A DNA stretch of 64,000 nt from Sphingobium sp. MI1205 (GCF_001563285.1 NZ_CP005191.1:1-64000), one strand, 5' to 3'. Shown: positions 47,430 to 57,624, counted from the first letter of the stretch. Program-made: numbers and translations. Notes: generated by a model from the sequence alone, not told the origin.

Positions 47430-48448
47430 TGCGCGGACTTCGACCGATTTTCGGCACGTTTCTCGTCGTCCTGTTCGCCATCATGCTGGCGCCACGCGCC
47501 GAGGCTGCCGGTCCCACCTGCAATGGGAAGTTCGTCAACCCGATTACCGACGTCTGCTGGTCATGCCTGTTTCCGCTGTCGGTGGGCGGATTGAAGATCT
47601 GGCCGAGCGGCCGACCCGACACGAAGAACCCGGCGTCTCCCATATGCGCCTGTGCAGATCCTCTACCGCGCATCGGCATTTCCGTGGGCTTCTGGGAGCC
47701 TGCCCGCCTGGCGGACGTCACCATGAAGCCCTGGTGTTTTCCCAATCTTGGCGGAGTGCGCATCGCTCCGGGCTTCGATATCGGTCAGGGCTATCTGGCC
47801 GGCCCTTCGATGGTCGGCGGCAGGTCGCAGAGCACGGCCAAATGGCATGTGCATTGGTATGTCTATCCGCTGCTCTACTGGATGGAGATCCTTACGGATT
47901 TCGTCTGCTTCGAGCAGGCGAGCTTCGACATCGCCTATATGACCGAGGTCGATCCGCTCTGGCAGGATGACTCGCTTGCGGCGCTCATCAACCCCGAAGC
48001 GATCATTTTCGCAAATCCGCTCGCCAAGGCAGCCTGTGCGGGCGACTGCGTCGCCGGCACGGTGAACCTGCCGCTCGACCAGCTATTCTGGTGCGCAGGT
48101 TGTCAGGGGTCCATGTATCCCCTGAACGGGAACATCCCGGCGTCGATCGGCCATGTCCAGTCCTCGCGGCTCGCATTGTCGCGCTTTGCCTACAAGATGC
48201 ACCGGCAGGCGCTCGCCTGGGGCACGATGGGCTCGGAAGGGCTGTGCAAGAAGTACCTCATGCCAGTCATGCGCAAACAGCAGTACCGGTTTCAGATGAC
48301 CAATCCGATTCCGACGGTGAGCGGGCGCTTCGCCTGCTCGGCGATCGGAGCTTCGACAATGCCGCCGGATGCCGGTCGTGCCTATCCCGCGGGGGGCGAG
48401 GACATGGGCTATCTGGTCTGGCGCAAGCGCAACTGCTGCGTGCTGTGA
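47426..48448 (+). CDS. traU: F-type conjugation protein TraU
   Basis: A 340-residue periplasmic Cys-rich protein with a signal peptide (MLAPRAEAA). Conserved features are CNGKFVNPITDVCWSCLFPL, several Cys-x2-Cys pairs and MPPDAGRAYPAGGEDMGYLV. Needs disulfide formation, consistent with dsbC in the operon. ATG 47426 is followed by a second ATG. Confidence 0.93.
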   Translation: MMRGLRPIFGTFLVVLFAIMLAPRAEAAGPTCNGKFVNPITDVCWSCLFPLSVGGLKIWPSGRPDTKNPASPICACADPLPRIGISVGFWEPARLADVTMKPWCFPNLGGVRIAPGFDIGQGYLAGPSMVGGRSQSTAKWHVHWYVYPLLYWMEILTDFVCFEQASFDIAYMTEVDPLWQDDSLAALINPEAIIFANPLAKAACAGDCVAGTVNLPLDQLFWCAGCQGSMYPLNGNIPASIGHVQSSRLALSRFAYKMHRQALAWGTMGSEGLCKKYLMPVMRKQQYRFQMTNPIPTVSGRFACSAIGASTMPPDAGRAYPAGGEDMGYLVWRKRNCCVL

Positions 48449-48459
48449 AGGAGGGAGCG

Positions 48460-49206
48460 ATGCGACTTCTCATCTTGGGCGCCGTTGGCCTCGTCGCAGC
48501 CGCCAGCATGACCGCTCTCCTGGCCCAGACCGTCGATGGCATCGATGTTCAGGCCATCAAGAAGCGATCGGCGGACCTTCAGGCGGATGCCGAGGCGTTC
48601 GTCGATCAGATCAAGGACCGCGGTGACGCGTTTCGGGAAGAGGCGGTTACCGTTCGTGACAGCGGCATGGAAAACATGCGGCGCGTCGCGGCGACGGATC
48701 TGCCGAAAGGACCTGCAGGGGCTGTCGACTTCGATGAAATCGTGCAGGGTGCTGCGACGAACGCCAAAGTCGGCGGCGGGGAGGCGCCGCAGCTCATCGC
48801 GTTCGCCAGCCTCTCGATGCCCCCCAAGGCGCTTCGCCAGCTTATCGAGGACACGGCGAGGGCAGGGGGCGTCGTCGTTTTCCGCGGCTTTCCGAACAAT
48901 TCGATGAAGGAGTTCTCGCAGGCTCTGGGCAAGATCGTCGACCGGGAGGACGATTTCGCCAACATCGGCATCGACCCGAGACTGTTCCGCGCCTTCGACG
49001 TACAGGCGGTGCCGACCTACGTCGCGGTCTCATCGGATTTCGACCTTTGCGCCGGCTTTTCATGCCGAACCAAGGTCCCGCCTCACGACCGGATGATCGG
49101 CAATGTGACCGTCGAATATGCGCTGTCGTCGTTCGCCGAGGGCAACGGTCCGGGCGCGCGCGTGGCGGCGGTGGGTCTCTCCAATCTAAGGAGAGCGTTG
49201 CCGTGA
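48460..49206 (+). CDS. trbC: F-type conjugation protein TrbC
   Basis: A 248-residue periplasmic protein with a signal peptide and a thioredoxin-like fold without CxxC (FASLSMPPKALRQLIEDTAR, VVVFRGFPNNSMKEF). Required for pilus assembly. AAGGAGG precedes ATG 48460. GTGA overlap with traN. Confidence 0.9.
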   Translation: MRLLILGAVGLVAAASMTALLAQTVDGIDVQAIKKRSADLQADAEAFVDQIKDRGDAFREEAVTVRDSGMENMRRVAATDLPKGPAGAVDFDEIVQGAATNAKVGGGEAPQLIAFASLSMPPKALRQLIEDTARAGGVVVFRGFPNNSMKEFSQALGKIVDREDDFANIGIDPRLFRAFDVQAVPTYVAVSSDFDLCAGFSCRTKVPPHDRMIGNVTVEYALSSFAEGNGPGARVAAVGLSNLRRALP

Positions 49207-51038
49207 GCGTCCGCTTCTCGCTGATGCTGCTTATCGCGGGTCTTGCCGCCGCCTCCCCCGCTTCTGCCCAGATGTCGGTCGAGGAGGCCCGCCAGGAAGG
49301 GCGCTCGCTCGCCAATGAGAAACGGCAGGATACGACGCTGGTGCCGACCGACAATGCCCGCGCGGAAGCGGTGCCGGGCTATGGCGGCACGGCGCTGCCG
49401 CAAGGCGCCTATTTCGACGATCCGGAAAGAATGGAAGCGGAAGCCGCGGCGACAAAGGCGTCGAACGAGCAGTATCGCATCACCACGGACGCGGACCGGA
49501 CACGGCCGACGTTCAGCAATTCCGAGATCCTCGAGACAACCGCTCGCGCCACGACCGTCGAGAATGATCCATCGGCCTACCTCGCCGGGGAGAGCATGGG
49601 GGGCAGCTCCGGCTCGTGCGTCCCGCTCCCGCCGGGCTCAGGATCTGAGGGCTATTACGAGGCGACCTGCAACAGCGGCACCAAGGTCGAGGACAGGCCC
49701 GAGACCTGCACCATCCGCATGGTGCCCGAGGTGCAAACCGTCGATAGCTACAAATACTATGTGGTGCCCGACAGCGCATATGGAACCCCGTTCGCGCGCT
49801 ATGCCGCCATTGCCCCTCATATTTCCTCAGGAGTCTGCAAGCCGACAGGCGTTCGGAAACAGGCCTGCGCTGCCCATCGCGACTATGGCTGGCCCTGGCC
49901 TGACAACAAATATTGCGATGATTATTATGCGACGGAATATGAATGCACGGCGGATTTGCCGGTCGCGCTCAGCGTCAGCCCGCTCACCGGGGCGTCGTGG
50001 CATGCAAAGGGCAGCACGAGCACTGTCGTAACAAGAAGGGTCGACAGCTGCGGCAGTCTTGCCGGCGATGAGATGTGTTCGTTGCAGCCTGGCGGGGATG
50101 TTTGCACGGAAGGACCTGAAACGCGGATCATCGACGGCGTTCCGGTGACGCAAGCCTGCTGGGCGTGGAAACGCGACTATGTGTGTCATCGCTTCACGCC
50201 GGCAAACGATTGCGGCGATCTAGAAGCGAACGGAAGCTGCTCCTTTCTGCGCACCGAATGCCTCGACGAGGAGCGGGATGGCGCCTGCAAGGTTGAGGAG
50301 CGGGTCTACCGCTGCCCGACACCCGGCAGCGCGGTGACCGATGCACCGCAATATATCTGCGGAGACGACGTCTATTGCATCAATGGCGACTGCGAGCCGA
50401 TCGTGCGCGAGGCGTCGACCGAGTTCAAGGATGCGCTGGTCGCTCTTCACTCCATCGACCAGGCCGGCAAGGAGTTCGACGAGAACAACTTCACGGTTTT
50501 CCAGGGCACGCGAGAGACCTGCCACAAGCCGGTATTCGGGCTGATCAACTGCTGTGCCGGCAAGGTGTCCGGCTTGTTGAGCGTGGGCGCGGGCGCAGCC
50601 GCGCTTGCCGGCGGCCCAGGCGCGATCGCGGCCCTCGCCACGCCGTTCCTCGCGCTCTTCGCATGCTCTCAGGACGAGATGAAGCTCGACATCAAGGATC
50701 GTATGGGCTTCTGCCACAAGGTCGGCACTTACTGTTCGTCGAGCTTTCTCGGAATCTGCAAGACCCGGCGAACGGCCTATTGCTGCTTTGAAAGCAAGCT
50801 CAGCCGCATCCTGCAGGAGCAGGGACGAATTCAGCTCAGCAAGCCCTGGGGCGCTCCCAAGAAGGAGCAGTGCCTTGGCTTTACGATCGAGGAATTCGCC
50901 AGGCTCGACCTTTCCCTCATGGATTTCACCGAGGTCTATGCCGAGTTCGTCGATGCCGCGCGGCTTCCGGACGAAGTCGAGACGATGACCCAGATCCAGC
51001 TGAAAATTCAGGGGTACTATGACCTGCACGGCAAATAG
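49203..51038 (+). CDS. traN: Mating-pair stabilisation protein TraN
   Basis: A 611-residue Cys-rich outer membrane protein with a signal peptide (SLMLLIAGLAAASPASA). Many Cys residues (for example CYKTGVRK-like and FGLINCCAGK, CSSSFLGICKTRRTAYCCFE) are typical of TraN, which contacts recipient surface proteins. GTG 49203 overlaps trbC. Confidence 0.92.
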   Translation: MSVRFSLMLLIAGLAAASPASAQMSVEEARQEGRSLANEKRQDTTLVPTDNARAEAVPGYGGTALPQGAYFDDPERMEAEAAATKASNEQYRITTDADRTRPTFSNSEILETTARATTVENDPSAYLAGESMGGSSGSCVPLPPGSGSEGYYEATCNSGTKVEDRPETCTIRMVPEVQTVDSYKYYVVPDSAYGTPFARYAAIAPHISSGVCKPTGVRKQACAAHRDYGWPWPDNKYCDDYYATEYECTADLPVALSVSPLTGASWHAKGSTSTVVTRRVDSCGSLAGDEMCSLQPGGDVCTEGPETRIIDGVPVTQACWAWKRDYVCHRFTPANDCGDLEANGSCSFLRTECLDEERDGACKVEERVYRCPTPGSAVTDAPQYICGDDVYCINGDCEPIVREASTEFKDALVALHSIDQAGKEFDENNFTVFQGTRETCHKPVFGLINCCAGKVSGLLSVGAGAAALAGGPGAIAALATPFLALFACSQDEMKLDIKDRMGFCHKVGTYCSSSFLGICKTRRTAYCCFESKLSRILQEQGRIQLSKPWGAPKKEQCLGFTIEEFARLDLSLMDFTEVYAEFVDAARLPDEVETMTQIQLKIQGYYDLHGK

Positions 51039-51183
51039 CATGGTCAAGGACGCGATGCGCAGCGTTTCGGTGGAATCGACCGGCGCGGCGCCTACGGACG
51101 TCTCCGCCGCGGCCGACCTTTCCCGTTCCCTCCCGCGCATGAGGCTCGTGGGTGAGAGCATCTATCAGAAAGGAAGTTTGTCC

Positions 51184-52005
51184 ATGCATCCAATCATGGC
51201 GGCGCCGCTTCTGGCGCTTTCGCTCGCTGGCCTGGCTGTTCCCGCGGCGGCCCAGCCGCGCGATGGAGCGTCGGATGGCGTCGAGCGGGCCGATGCCGGC
51301 GATGACTTTTACTGTGCAGAACGCAGGCTCGGTCAATGGTTCTATTGCAGCAAGCCGCGAGCGACGGAGCCGGAGAAGCAAGCCGTCCCGGTCCCGTCGA
51401 GCGCGGTCGAGCGCATGTCCGCCATCACCCGCCAGCTCGACGAGCTCAAGGCACGGGCGATCCTCGATCCGACCGAGGAAAATGTCATCGCTTACGTCCG
51501 ATTTCAGCGCGAGCAGCTCGACCGTGCTTCGACCTTCTCAGACACCTGGCAGCGCGCGCTGTGGCAGAACCCCGATCTCGACTACACGCTGCAGCGGCCT
51601 GTTTCGACGGTGGGCAAGCGAGCCTGGCTCGATAACCGGCGCGCCGATCGCGATGCGGTTATGGCGAACCTTAGCCAACGCTACGGGCTCTTCTACTTTT
51701 ATGCGCAGAGCTGCGGCGCATGCGACCTGTTTTCACCGATCCTGCGATCGGTGGCCGACAGTCACGGCATGGCGGTGATGGCGGTTTCGATGGACGGCGG
51801 GCCGAGCCGCGATTTTCCAAATTATGTCGTCGATGCGGGCCAGCGCGCGCGCATGGGCGTCCCGGGTAACGAGACGCCGGCGCTCGTACTGTTCGACACC
51901 GTCACCAAACGCACGATTCCGGTGGGATATGGGATTCTCAGCGCCGACGAGATCATGGATCGCATTTTCGCGCTGACGAACACCAAGGTGGGGAGCGACT
52001 TCTGA
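51184..52005 (+). CDS. traF: F-type conjugation protein TraF (thioredoxin-like)
   Basis: A 273-residue periplasmic protein. ATG 51184 begins a signal peptide (MHPIMAAPLLALSLAGLAVP) and follows AGGAAG. The thioredoxin-like domain contains FYAQSCGACDLFSPIL, so unlike F TraF it keeps a CxxC pair (CGAC). Helps pilus assembly. The 145 bp after traN hold no gene. Confidence 0.9.
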   Translation: MHPIMAAPLLALSLAGLAVPAAAQPRDGASDGVERADAGDDFYCAERRLGQWFYCSKPRATEPEKQAVPVPSSAVERMSAITRQLDELKARAILDPTEENVIAYVRFQREQLDRASTFSDTWQRALWQNPDLDYTLQRPVSTVGKRAWLDNRRADRDAVMANLSQRYGLFYFYAQSCGACDLFSPILRSVADSHGMAVMAVSMDGGPSRDFPNYVVDAGQRARMGVPGNETPALVLFDTVTKRTIPVGYGILSADEIMDRIFALTNTKVGSDF

Positions 52006-53471
52006 TGGAACAGGTTCGCCGTCGCGGCTTGATCGGCCGTGTGCTTCGCTCGTCCGCTGCCTGGGCGGGAATATTGGCTATGGCCAATCTCGCGTGCACC
52101 GGGACCGCCCGGGCCGACGTCGCCTCCGAGATGAACAGCTTCTTTTCGGACGTGGGCGGCGCGGCGAACGTCACCGGCCCATCGGCGTTTCAGGGTCAAT
52201 CGGCGGGCTATTACTCGCTGGGTAATGTCTGGACCCGCTTCCCGCAGAAAAGCGTCCAGCCGTTCAATCTTCAGCTTCCGAGCGCGCGTGCGGGATGTGG
52301 AGGTATCGACCTCTTCAGTGGGAGCTTCTCCTTCATCAATGCCAGCGAGATCATCGCGATGCTGAAGGCGACCGCCAACAATGCGCTCGGCTTTGCCTTC
52401 AAGCTCGCCATCGATTCTGTTTCGCCGGAGATCGGCAAGGTGATGGACGAGTTCAGCCAGAAGGCGCAGCTCCTCAATCAGATGAACATCTCGAGCTGCG
52501 AGACGGCGCAGGCGCTGGTCGGCGGAATCTGGCCGCAGATGGAGACCACGCGCGCGACGATCTGCGAAGCCGTCGGCAACAGCCAGGGCGTATTCTCGGA
52601 CTGGGCGGCAGCCCGCCAGGGTTGCAACAACGGCAACAGGCGGGATTCGACCATCGCGGGAAACACAGACGCGTCGATGAAAGACCAGCTGGTCGGAGAA
52701 CCGCATAACTACACATGGGAGGCCCTTAAGAAATCGGCGAAGTTCGGCGCATTCGACAAGACATTCTCCGAATATATCATGACGCTGGTGGGAACGGTCG
52801 TGACCACGCCGTCGACCGATCCGAGCGTGGGCGGGAAGGTCGTGATGTTCGGACCTGCCGAAGAAGCGGTCGTCACTGCGTTGCTCGATGGCACGGCCGA
52901 CGCGCCGCCCGTCAAGATACTGAAGTGCAACGACGAGAATTGCTACGATGTGGGGGAGCAGACGCTCTCCGTCCCCGCTTCGTCCGCGCTGCGGCCGCGG
53001 ATCGCCACGATGATCAGGTCGATGAGCGACAAGATCCGCTCCGATACTCCGCTGGACGCCGCCGAGAAGCAGCTCCTCAACCTCGCCACGGTTCCGATCT
53101 ATAAGATCCTGGGAGTTCAGGCCTATGCGCATTATGCGTTGACGGAAGGCGAGATCGAGACGCTGTCCGAGATCGTCGCCGTCGACCTGCTTTCGGCGAT
53201 GCTCGACAATATGCTCGACCGGGTCGAGCAGGCGAAGGTTCATTATCAGACCTTCGATCAAGAGACCGCGACGCAGTGGAAACAGCAAATCGCGTCTACC
53301 CGGGCGAAATTCAGCCAACGGGACGTCCGGCTGAACAACAAGCTCCAGGTGACGATGCAGATCATCAACCGAAGCATTATGCTGGAATCGACGCTCCAGA
53401 ATTCCATGACGCCCGGTATGGCGGCCGCGCTGAACTTTTCGCGCGGCCTCAACGCACAGGGTCTGAACTAG
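52005..53471 (+). CDS. traH: F-type conjugation protein TraH
   Basis: A 488-residue periplasmic protein with signal peptide (ACTGTARA). Conserved blocks are GYYSLGNVWTRFP, AGCGGIDLFSGSFSFINASE and ISSCETAQALVGG. Acts with TraF and TraW in pilus assembly. ATG overlaps the traF stop. Confidence 0.94.
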   Translation: MEQVRRRGLIGRVLRSSAAWAGILAMANLACTGTARADVASEMNSFFSDVGGAANVTGPSAFQGQSAGYYSLGNVWTRFPQKSVQPFNLQLPSARAGCGGIDLFSGSFSFINASEIIAMLKATANNALGFAFKLAIDSVSPEIGKVMDEFSQKAQLLNQMNISSCETAQALVGGIWPQMETTRATICEAVGNSQGVFSDWAAARQGCNNGNRRDSTIAGNTDASMKDQLVGEPHNYTWEALKKSAKFGAFDKTFSEYIMTLVGTVVTTPSTDPSVGGKVVMFGPAEEAVVTALLDGTADAPPVKILKCNDENCYDVGEQTLSVPASSALRPRIATMIRSMSDKIRSDTPLDAAEKQLLNLATVPIYKILGVQAYAHYALTEGEIETLSEIVAVDLLSAMLDNMLDRVEQAKVHYQTFDQETATQWKQQIASTRAKFSQRDVRLNNKLQVTMQIINRSIMLESTLQNSMTPGMAAALNFSRGLNAQGLN

Positions 53472-53487
53472 GCGCGGGGGCAGACCG

Positions 53488-56289
53488 ATGCTTGAGGTCT
53501 TCACGGTTGGTGGCGGCGAGTATCTCGTAAACATCTTCAACGCAGTCGCGGCGTGGTCGGGAGGCGGTGGCTATCGCTCGCTCATCCGCGTCGTCATGGT
53601 CATGGGCCTCATCTATTCGCTGCTCGTGGTGGCCTTCACGCTCAACTATAAGGCGTGGCTGAACTGGTTCCTGCAAGCGACGGCCATTTATCTTTGCCTG
53701 ATGGTCCCGACGGTGGACATCAAGGTAACGGATCGCATCAACCCGGGCCTGACGCCATCGACGGTCGACAATGTACCGATGGGATTGGGGGTGCTTGCGA
53801 GCTTCACGACACAGGTGGGCGATTGGCTGACGCGGACGGCCGAGACCGTCTTCGTCATGCCGAGCGAGCTCAACTACTCGACGAACGGCATGGTGTATGG
53901 CGCGCGACTGTTCGATGCGACGCGCAACTTCATCATTCGCGATGCGGAGTTCTCGACCAACCTCGAAAACCATTTCAAGAACTGCCTGTTCGGCGATGTG
54001 ATGCTTTATCAGAAGTCGCTGACCAATCTTGCGAAGGCGCCCGATCTCTGGGCTGCGGTCGGGCCGGGCTCGGAAGCCCGATCGCAGCAATGGCTTGAGC
54101 GACAAGGTGACGGAACGGTTAACAGCTTCATCATCACTTGCCGGCAGGCGTACCAGGCGCTCGACGCGCAATGGGGTCCAATGATCGAGGCCAACGCGCC
54201 TCTTTGGGGCAAGGAGGTCTATCCCAAGCTCAGCAACGCTCTGGCGGCGGACAAGCTCAAACACGACGTTCCCATCGTCAGTGCGGCCTTCACGGGCACG
54301 AGCAACAACTTTGCTGAGGTGATGCGCCAGAACACAGCAATCAATGCTTTCATGCAGGCCCGAAATTCGATGTCCGGCGGGACGGGCGCCGCAGAGATCG
54401 ACACCTTCGCGCAGACCCGTGCCGACATTCAGGCGCGCAACACCTATAATTCGATCGCTCAGCAGGCGATGGCATGGGTTCCGATTTTGAACATCGTGCT
54501 GACGGTGGTCTTCTTCGCCATGTTCCCGGTCGTTTTCCCGCTCTTCCTGATGCCTCAGACGGGCGTCTCGACGCTGAAGGGCTATGTGACAGGGTTCTTC
54601 TATCTCGCCGCATGGGGGCCGCTTTACGTCATCCTTCACATGATCTGCATGACGCGGGCGACGTCGGCAGCGACAGGCGTCGCGGAAGGCGGCGTTACGC
54701 TCGCAAGCTATGCGGGGATCGGGGCGGTGAATGGCGAGACCGCCACGATCGCTGGCTTCATGCTTATGAGCGTGCCCTTTCTCGCGGCAGGCCTCGCGCG
54801 CGGCGCGATGTCGATTGCCGGGCATTCCATGTCCATGCTCGCGCCGGCGCAGAACGCTGCGGAAGCGGCGGCGCTGGAACAGACGACCGGCAACTATTCG
54901 TATGGCAACGTGAGCTGGGCGAATGCCACGTCGAACATGCGGCAGGCCGATCAATGGTCGACGGCGCCCACCTATATGGGCGGCGGCGCCAGCTTCGGGT
55001 GGCGTCAGGACAATGGCGCCATGGTGACGGGGTTCGGCAACGGCCAGGAGGTATATGATACATCCGCGGCCATCTCGCGCCTTGGGTTCACGCCGACGAT
55101 GACATCGGGATCGGTCGCTGAATGGCGCGAAATGGCCAGCGAGGCGCATCGCCAGGCGCGTGCCTATGAGAATGCCGCCAACGAGATTCTGACCGCGACC
55201 CATGCGAACCGCAGCACGTTCGGAAGCTCAACCGAGCATACGCGGGGTTGGGAATCGAGCAGCGGCAATCAGGCGAATGCCTCTGTAGAGCAGTTCGATC
55301 GGCGCACGGGCAGCAGTACCCAGGGCCTGGAAGAGCGATCGACGATTTCGCAAAGCGAGCGCGTTTCGGGGCGGCACGATCGCCAAGCGCAGATATCCGA
55401 TCAGATCGGTGGAGCACTTTCGGCCGGCCTTGGCGGCCGCCGCGGTGGCGGCAACGGAGGCTCGGGTGGGCGCGGGCTGCCGGGGCTCGGAATCAATGTG
55501 TCCAAGTCGGGTAGCCAGATGGACACCATGAATTGGACGACGGACGATTCTCGGAGCAGTGAGAGCGGCAACACCTCGTCAAGCGGGGTTCGTGACGAGC
55601 ATGCGAACGGTAGCGGCGCTTCGACGTCGGAAGGCACCTATGCTCGGAGCGGTGTCTTCGCCCGTGGCTCAAGGACGGATTCGTCGTCGGTCAGCACCGA
55701 AGATTCCCTGGCTCTGGCGAAATCCTATTCGGAAACCGCGCGACGGCTCGATGAGCTGTCGCAGCAGCTCTCGCGCGACGCGAGCTATGCGGAGACGCAT
55801 GGAATGCAATTGAGCGAGAACCTGAGTCAGGATCTCGCCCAATGGTATCGCCACCAGCAGGTCGCAAATCCGGGGCTCGACGCGCCGGAGCTCTGGGCGA
55901 CCGACTTGACCGATCAGCAGCGAGCGGTTCGGCAGGAGATGATCACGCGCTGGATGGACGAAAAGCAGGCGTCGATCCGGTCCGAGATCGAGGGCAGGCT
56001 CCATGCGCCCGATCTCGTCGATGTGCACCATCCCTCCGTCGATAGCGCTGCCGACGTTCGGGCGGCCTACCAGCCTCGCGGGCTAGCCGGAGTGCCGGCC
56101 GGTCCCGGAGGCGGCCAGTCATCGACGGCAGCGGACATAATCGAAGAGGGCAGGGCGGATATCGACCTGACGCGTGAGGCTGCCCAATCCATGCGCGGTC
56201 AACGCATCCAAGGCGCGGTCGATGTTCAAAGCGAGGTAAACCGGGGCAGGGACCATGGCTTCTTCCATGATCCCAAGCTGCGAGAATGA
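53488..56289 (+). CDS. traG: F-type conjugation protein TraG
   Basis: A 933-residue inner membrane protein. Several N-terminal helices (residues 10-75 and 330-460) include LVVAFTLNYKAWLNWFL and the conserved core around residues 340-420. The long Ser/Gly-rich, then helical C-terminal part is periplasmic or cytoplasmic. In F, a C-terminal fragment (TraG*) takes part in mating-pair stabilisation and entry exclusion. Last gene of the operon. Residues 764-830 resemble the small protein encoded at 56638-57066. Confidence 0.92.
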   Translation: MLEVFTVGGGEYLVNIFNAVAAWSGGGGYRSLIRVVMVMGLIYSLLVVAFTLNYKAWLNWFLQATAIYLCLMVPTVDIKVTDRINPGLTPSTVDNVPMGLGVLASFTTQVGDWLTRTAETVFVMPSELNYSTNGMVYGARLFDATRNFIIRDAEFSTNLENHFKNCLFGDVMLYQKSLTNLAKAPDLWAAVGPGSEARSQQWLERQGDGTVNSFIITCRQAYQALDAQWGPMIEANAPLWGKEVYPKLSNALAADKLKHDVPIVSAAFTGTSNNFAEVMRQNTAINAFMQARNSMSGGTGAAEIDTFAQTRADIQARNTYNSIAQQAMAWVPILNIVLTVVFFAMFPVVFPLFLMPQTGVSTLKGYVTGFFYLAAWGPLYVILHMICMTRATSAATGVAEGGVTLASYAGIGAVNGETATIAGFMLMSVPFLAAGLARGAMSIAGHSMSMLAPAQNAAEAAALEQTTGNYSYGNVSWANATSNMRQADQWSTAPTYMGGGASFGWRQDNGAMVTGFGNGQEVYDTSAAISRLGFTPTMTSGSVAEWREMASEAHRQARAYENAANEILTATHANRSTFGSSTEHTRGWESSSGNQANASVEQFDRRTGSSTQGLEERSTISQSERVSGRHDRQAQISDQIGGALSAGLGGRRGGGNGGSGGRGLPGLGINVSKSGSQMDTMNWTTDDSRSSESGNTSSSGVRDEHANGSGASTSEGTYARSGVFARGSRTDSSSVSTEDSLALAKSYSETARRLDELSQQLSRDASYAETHGMQLSENLSQDLAQWYRHQQVANPGLDAPELWATDLTDQQRAVRQEMITRWMDEKQASIRSEIEGRLHAPDLVDVHHPSVDSAADVRAAYQPRGLAGVPAGPGGGQSSTAADIIEEGRADIDLTREAAQSMRGQRIQGAVDVQSEVNRGRDHGFFHDPKLRE

Positions 56290-56295
56290 GGAGCT

Positions 56296-56502
56296 TTAGA
56301 CGAACAGGACGAAATAGCCGACGCAGCCAGCCATGAGCAGATAGGCCAATGCATAGCCGATGCGACCGCCGAGCGTAGGATTGCCATCGTGATCGACAGC
56401 CGTCCCTATTTCGCAATATTCCTCGTCAACATGCGTGCAGACCGGCGTGCCCGAAGCCTTGGTCCTATTATAGGTTTCGATGTCGAATTTCACGGTTCGC
56501 AT
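56296..56502 (-). CDS. Small membrane protein, convergent to traG
   Basis: A 68-residue protein with a charged N-terminal part containing two Cys (TPVCTHVDEEYCEIG) and a C-terminal hydrophobic helix (YALAYLLMAGCVGYFVLFV). GGGAG precedes ATG 56502. Its opposite strand at the end of the transfer operon is a position where entry-exclusion genes occur, but no homology supports that. Confidence 0.55.
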   Translation of the reverse strand: MRTVKFDIETYNRTKASGTPVCTHVDEEYCEIGTAVDHDGNPTLGGRIGYALAYLLMAGCVGYFVLFV

Positions 56503-56637
56503 GGTGAACTCCCAGGAAGTTCACTAGCATGTTCAATCTTTGTTCACAAGGGGCGGCACTGTCCGAACGGCCATACGGCGCGCCGCTTTGCCCGATTAGG
56601 AATGGTCAAACGCAAGGTTGCGCGGAGGGGGTTCGAG

Positions 56638-57066
56638 ATGAAATGGATGGCAGTTGTCATTGCCGGTAGCGCCCTCCTGGCCCAAGGTGGCCTTGCGACG
56701 GCAAAGGAGAGTGCGCTGCCACCACGGGAGTGCGCCGCCAAGGCACAGGCGGCGGCGATGAAACTCCGGGATATGGCCTCTGCGATCGAAGCGGAGGCTG
56801 CTTATGCCGAGCGGCACGGCGGGGCGTTTTCGCCCGAGCTCACCCAGGAATTCGTTCAATGGTATCGCGCGCAGAGCGCGAAAGCCGGAAGCGAATTGCC
56901 GGATCTGGGAAAGACGGATCTCACAGTTGATGAGGCTCGGGCGCGGCAAGCGGCGGTTGACCGCTTTCAGCGGGAGAGAAGCGACCGCCAAAATGCCATG
57001 GTTGCCGCGATCCATCGCGAGGCTGCGAGGGGATGTCCGGTGCTTGATCGCCCCGCGTCAAGATAG
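56638..57066 (+). CDS. Secreted protein resembling the TraG C-terminal segment
   Basis: A 142-residue protein with a signal peptide (MKWMAVVIAGSALLAQGGLA) and a helical domain. Residues 53-120 (AAYAERHGGAFSPELTQEFV, QWYRAQSA, LPDLGKTDLT) parallel TraG residues 764-830 (ASYAETHGMQLSENLSQDLA, QWYRHQQV, LWATDLTDQQ). Two Cys (C32, C133) could pair. It is predicted periplasmic. It could interact with TraG or its partners; function is inferred only. Confidence 0.65.
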   Translation: MKWMAVVIAGSALLAQGGLATAKESALPPRECAAKAQAAAMKLRDMASAIEAEAAYAERHGGAFSPELTQEFVQWYRAQSAKAGSELPDLGKTDLTVDEARARQAAVDRFQRERSDRQNAMVAAIHREAARGCPVLDRPASR

Positions 57067-57112
57067 CAGGGATCGTGGACCAAGCGGCCGATCTCAGTGC
57101 TGCAGCTCGTGT

Positions 57113-57499
57113 TCAGGCCCCGCTTTGCGTCTTCGCAGGGTCAACCCAGGCGAGTGCCTCGGCGCGCTGATCGGGCTCGAACACGCGGTAGCTGATGAAC
57201 GGGAGAATTGCGCTTTCAAGGCGGCTGGCCAAGCGAATCCAGGCCTGATCTGCAACGATGGCAACGCGTCCGAAGCGGTTGAGCTTCCCGAAGAGGGGCA
57301 TTGCCCGGGCGGTGTAAGCGGGCAAGCCCGACAATTCGATGCCGTCGATCGTCCGCGTCTCAACGAACATATGCACCTTTTCGTGTCGCGCCATCGCGCT
57401 GTCCAATCGGGTCATGATCGCGTCAAGATCCGAGCCGGTGATCTTGCCTGAGACTGCGAGGGCGAGCACGTCGTCCGAACTGTCGATAAACTCGTGCAT
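57113..57499 (-). CDS. SpoIIAA-like STAS-family protein
   Basis: A 128-residue protein of the SpoIIAA-like (STAS-fold) family: DDVLALAVSGKITGSDLDAI, then ETRTIDGIELSGL and RVAIVADQAWIRLASRL with the AEALAWVD end. Membrane- or stress-associated in other bacteria; function not defined. Stands between the tra region and groEL, on the groEL strand. Confidence 0.75.
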   Translation of the reverse strand: MHEFIDSSDDVLALAVSGKITGSDLDAIMTRLDSAMARHEKVHMFVETRTIDGIELSGLPAYTARAMPLFGKLNRFGRVAIVADQAWIRLASRLESAILPFISYRVFEPDQRAEALAWVDPAKTQSGA

Positions 57500-57624
57500 T
57501 CTGATCTCCTGCCAGCACCATCCTACGAAATTTCTCGACCGAAGCTACCCTGATTCCGGTCCGGTCAGAAATGGGAGATAGTCGATGTAGCAGGCCCGCT
57601 TGCATTCGAGAGATGTGCGAGCAA

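Noticed and set aside
51822..53540. Long minus-strand open frame opposite traH
   Set aside because: Composition and lack of domains mark it as a shadow of TraH and the end of TraF.
53449..55203. Long open frame (about 580 codons) on the minus strand opposite traG
   Set aside because: It is the antisense of a well-supported TraG gene, rich in Arg/His with no domain, the usual shadow in GC-rich DNA.
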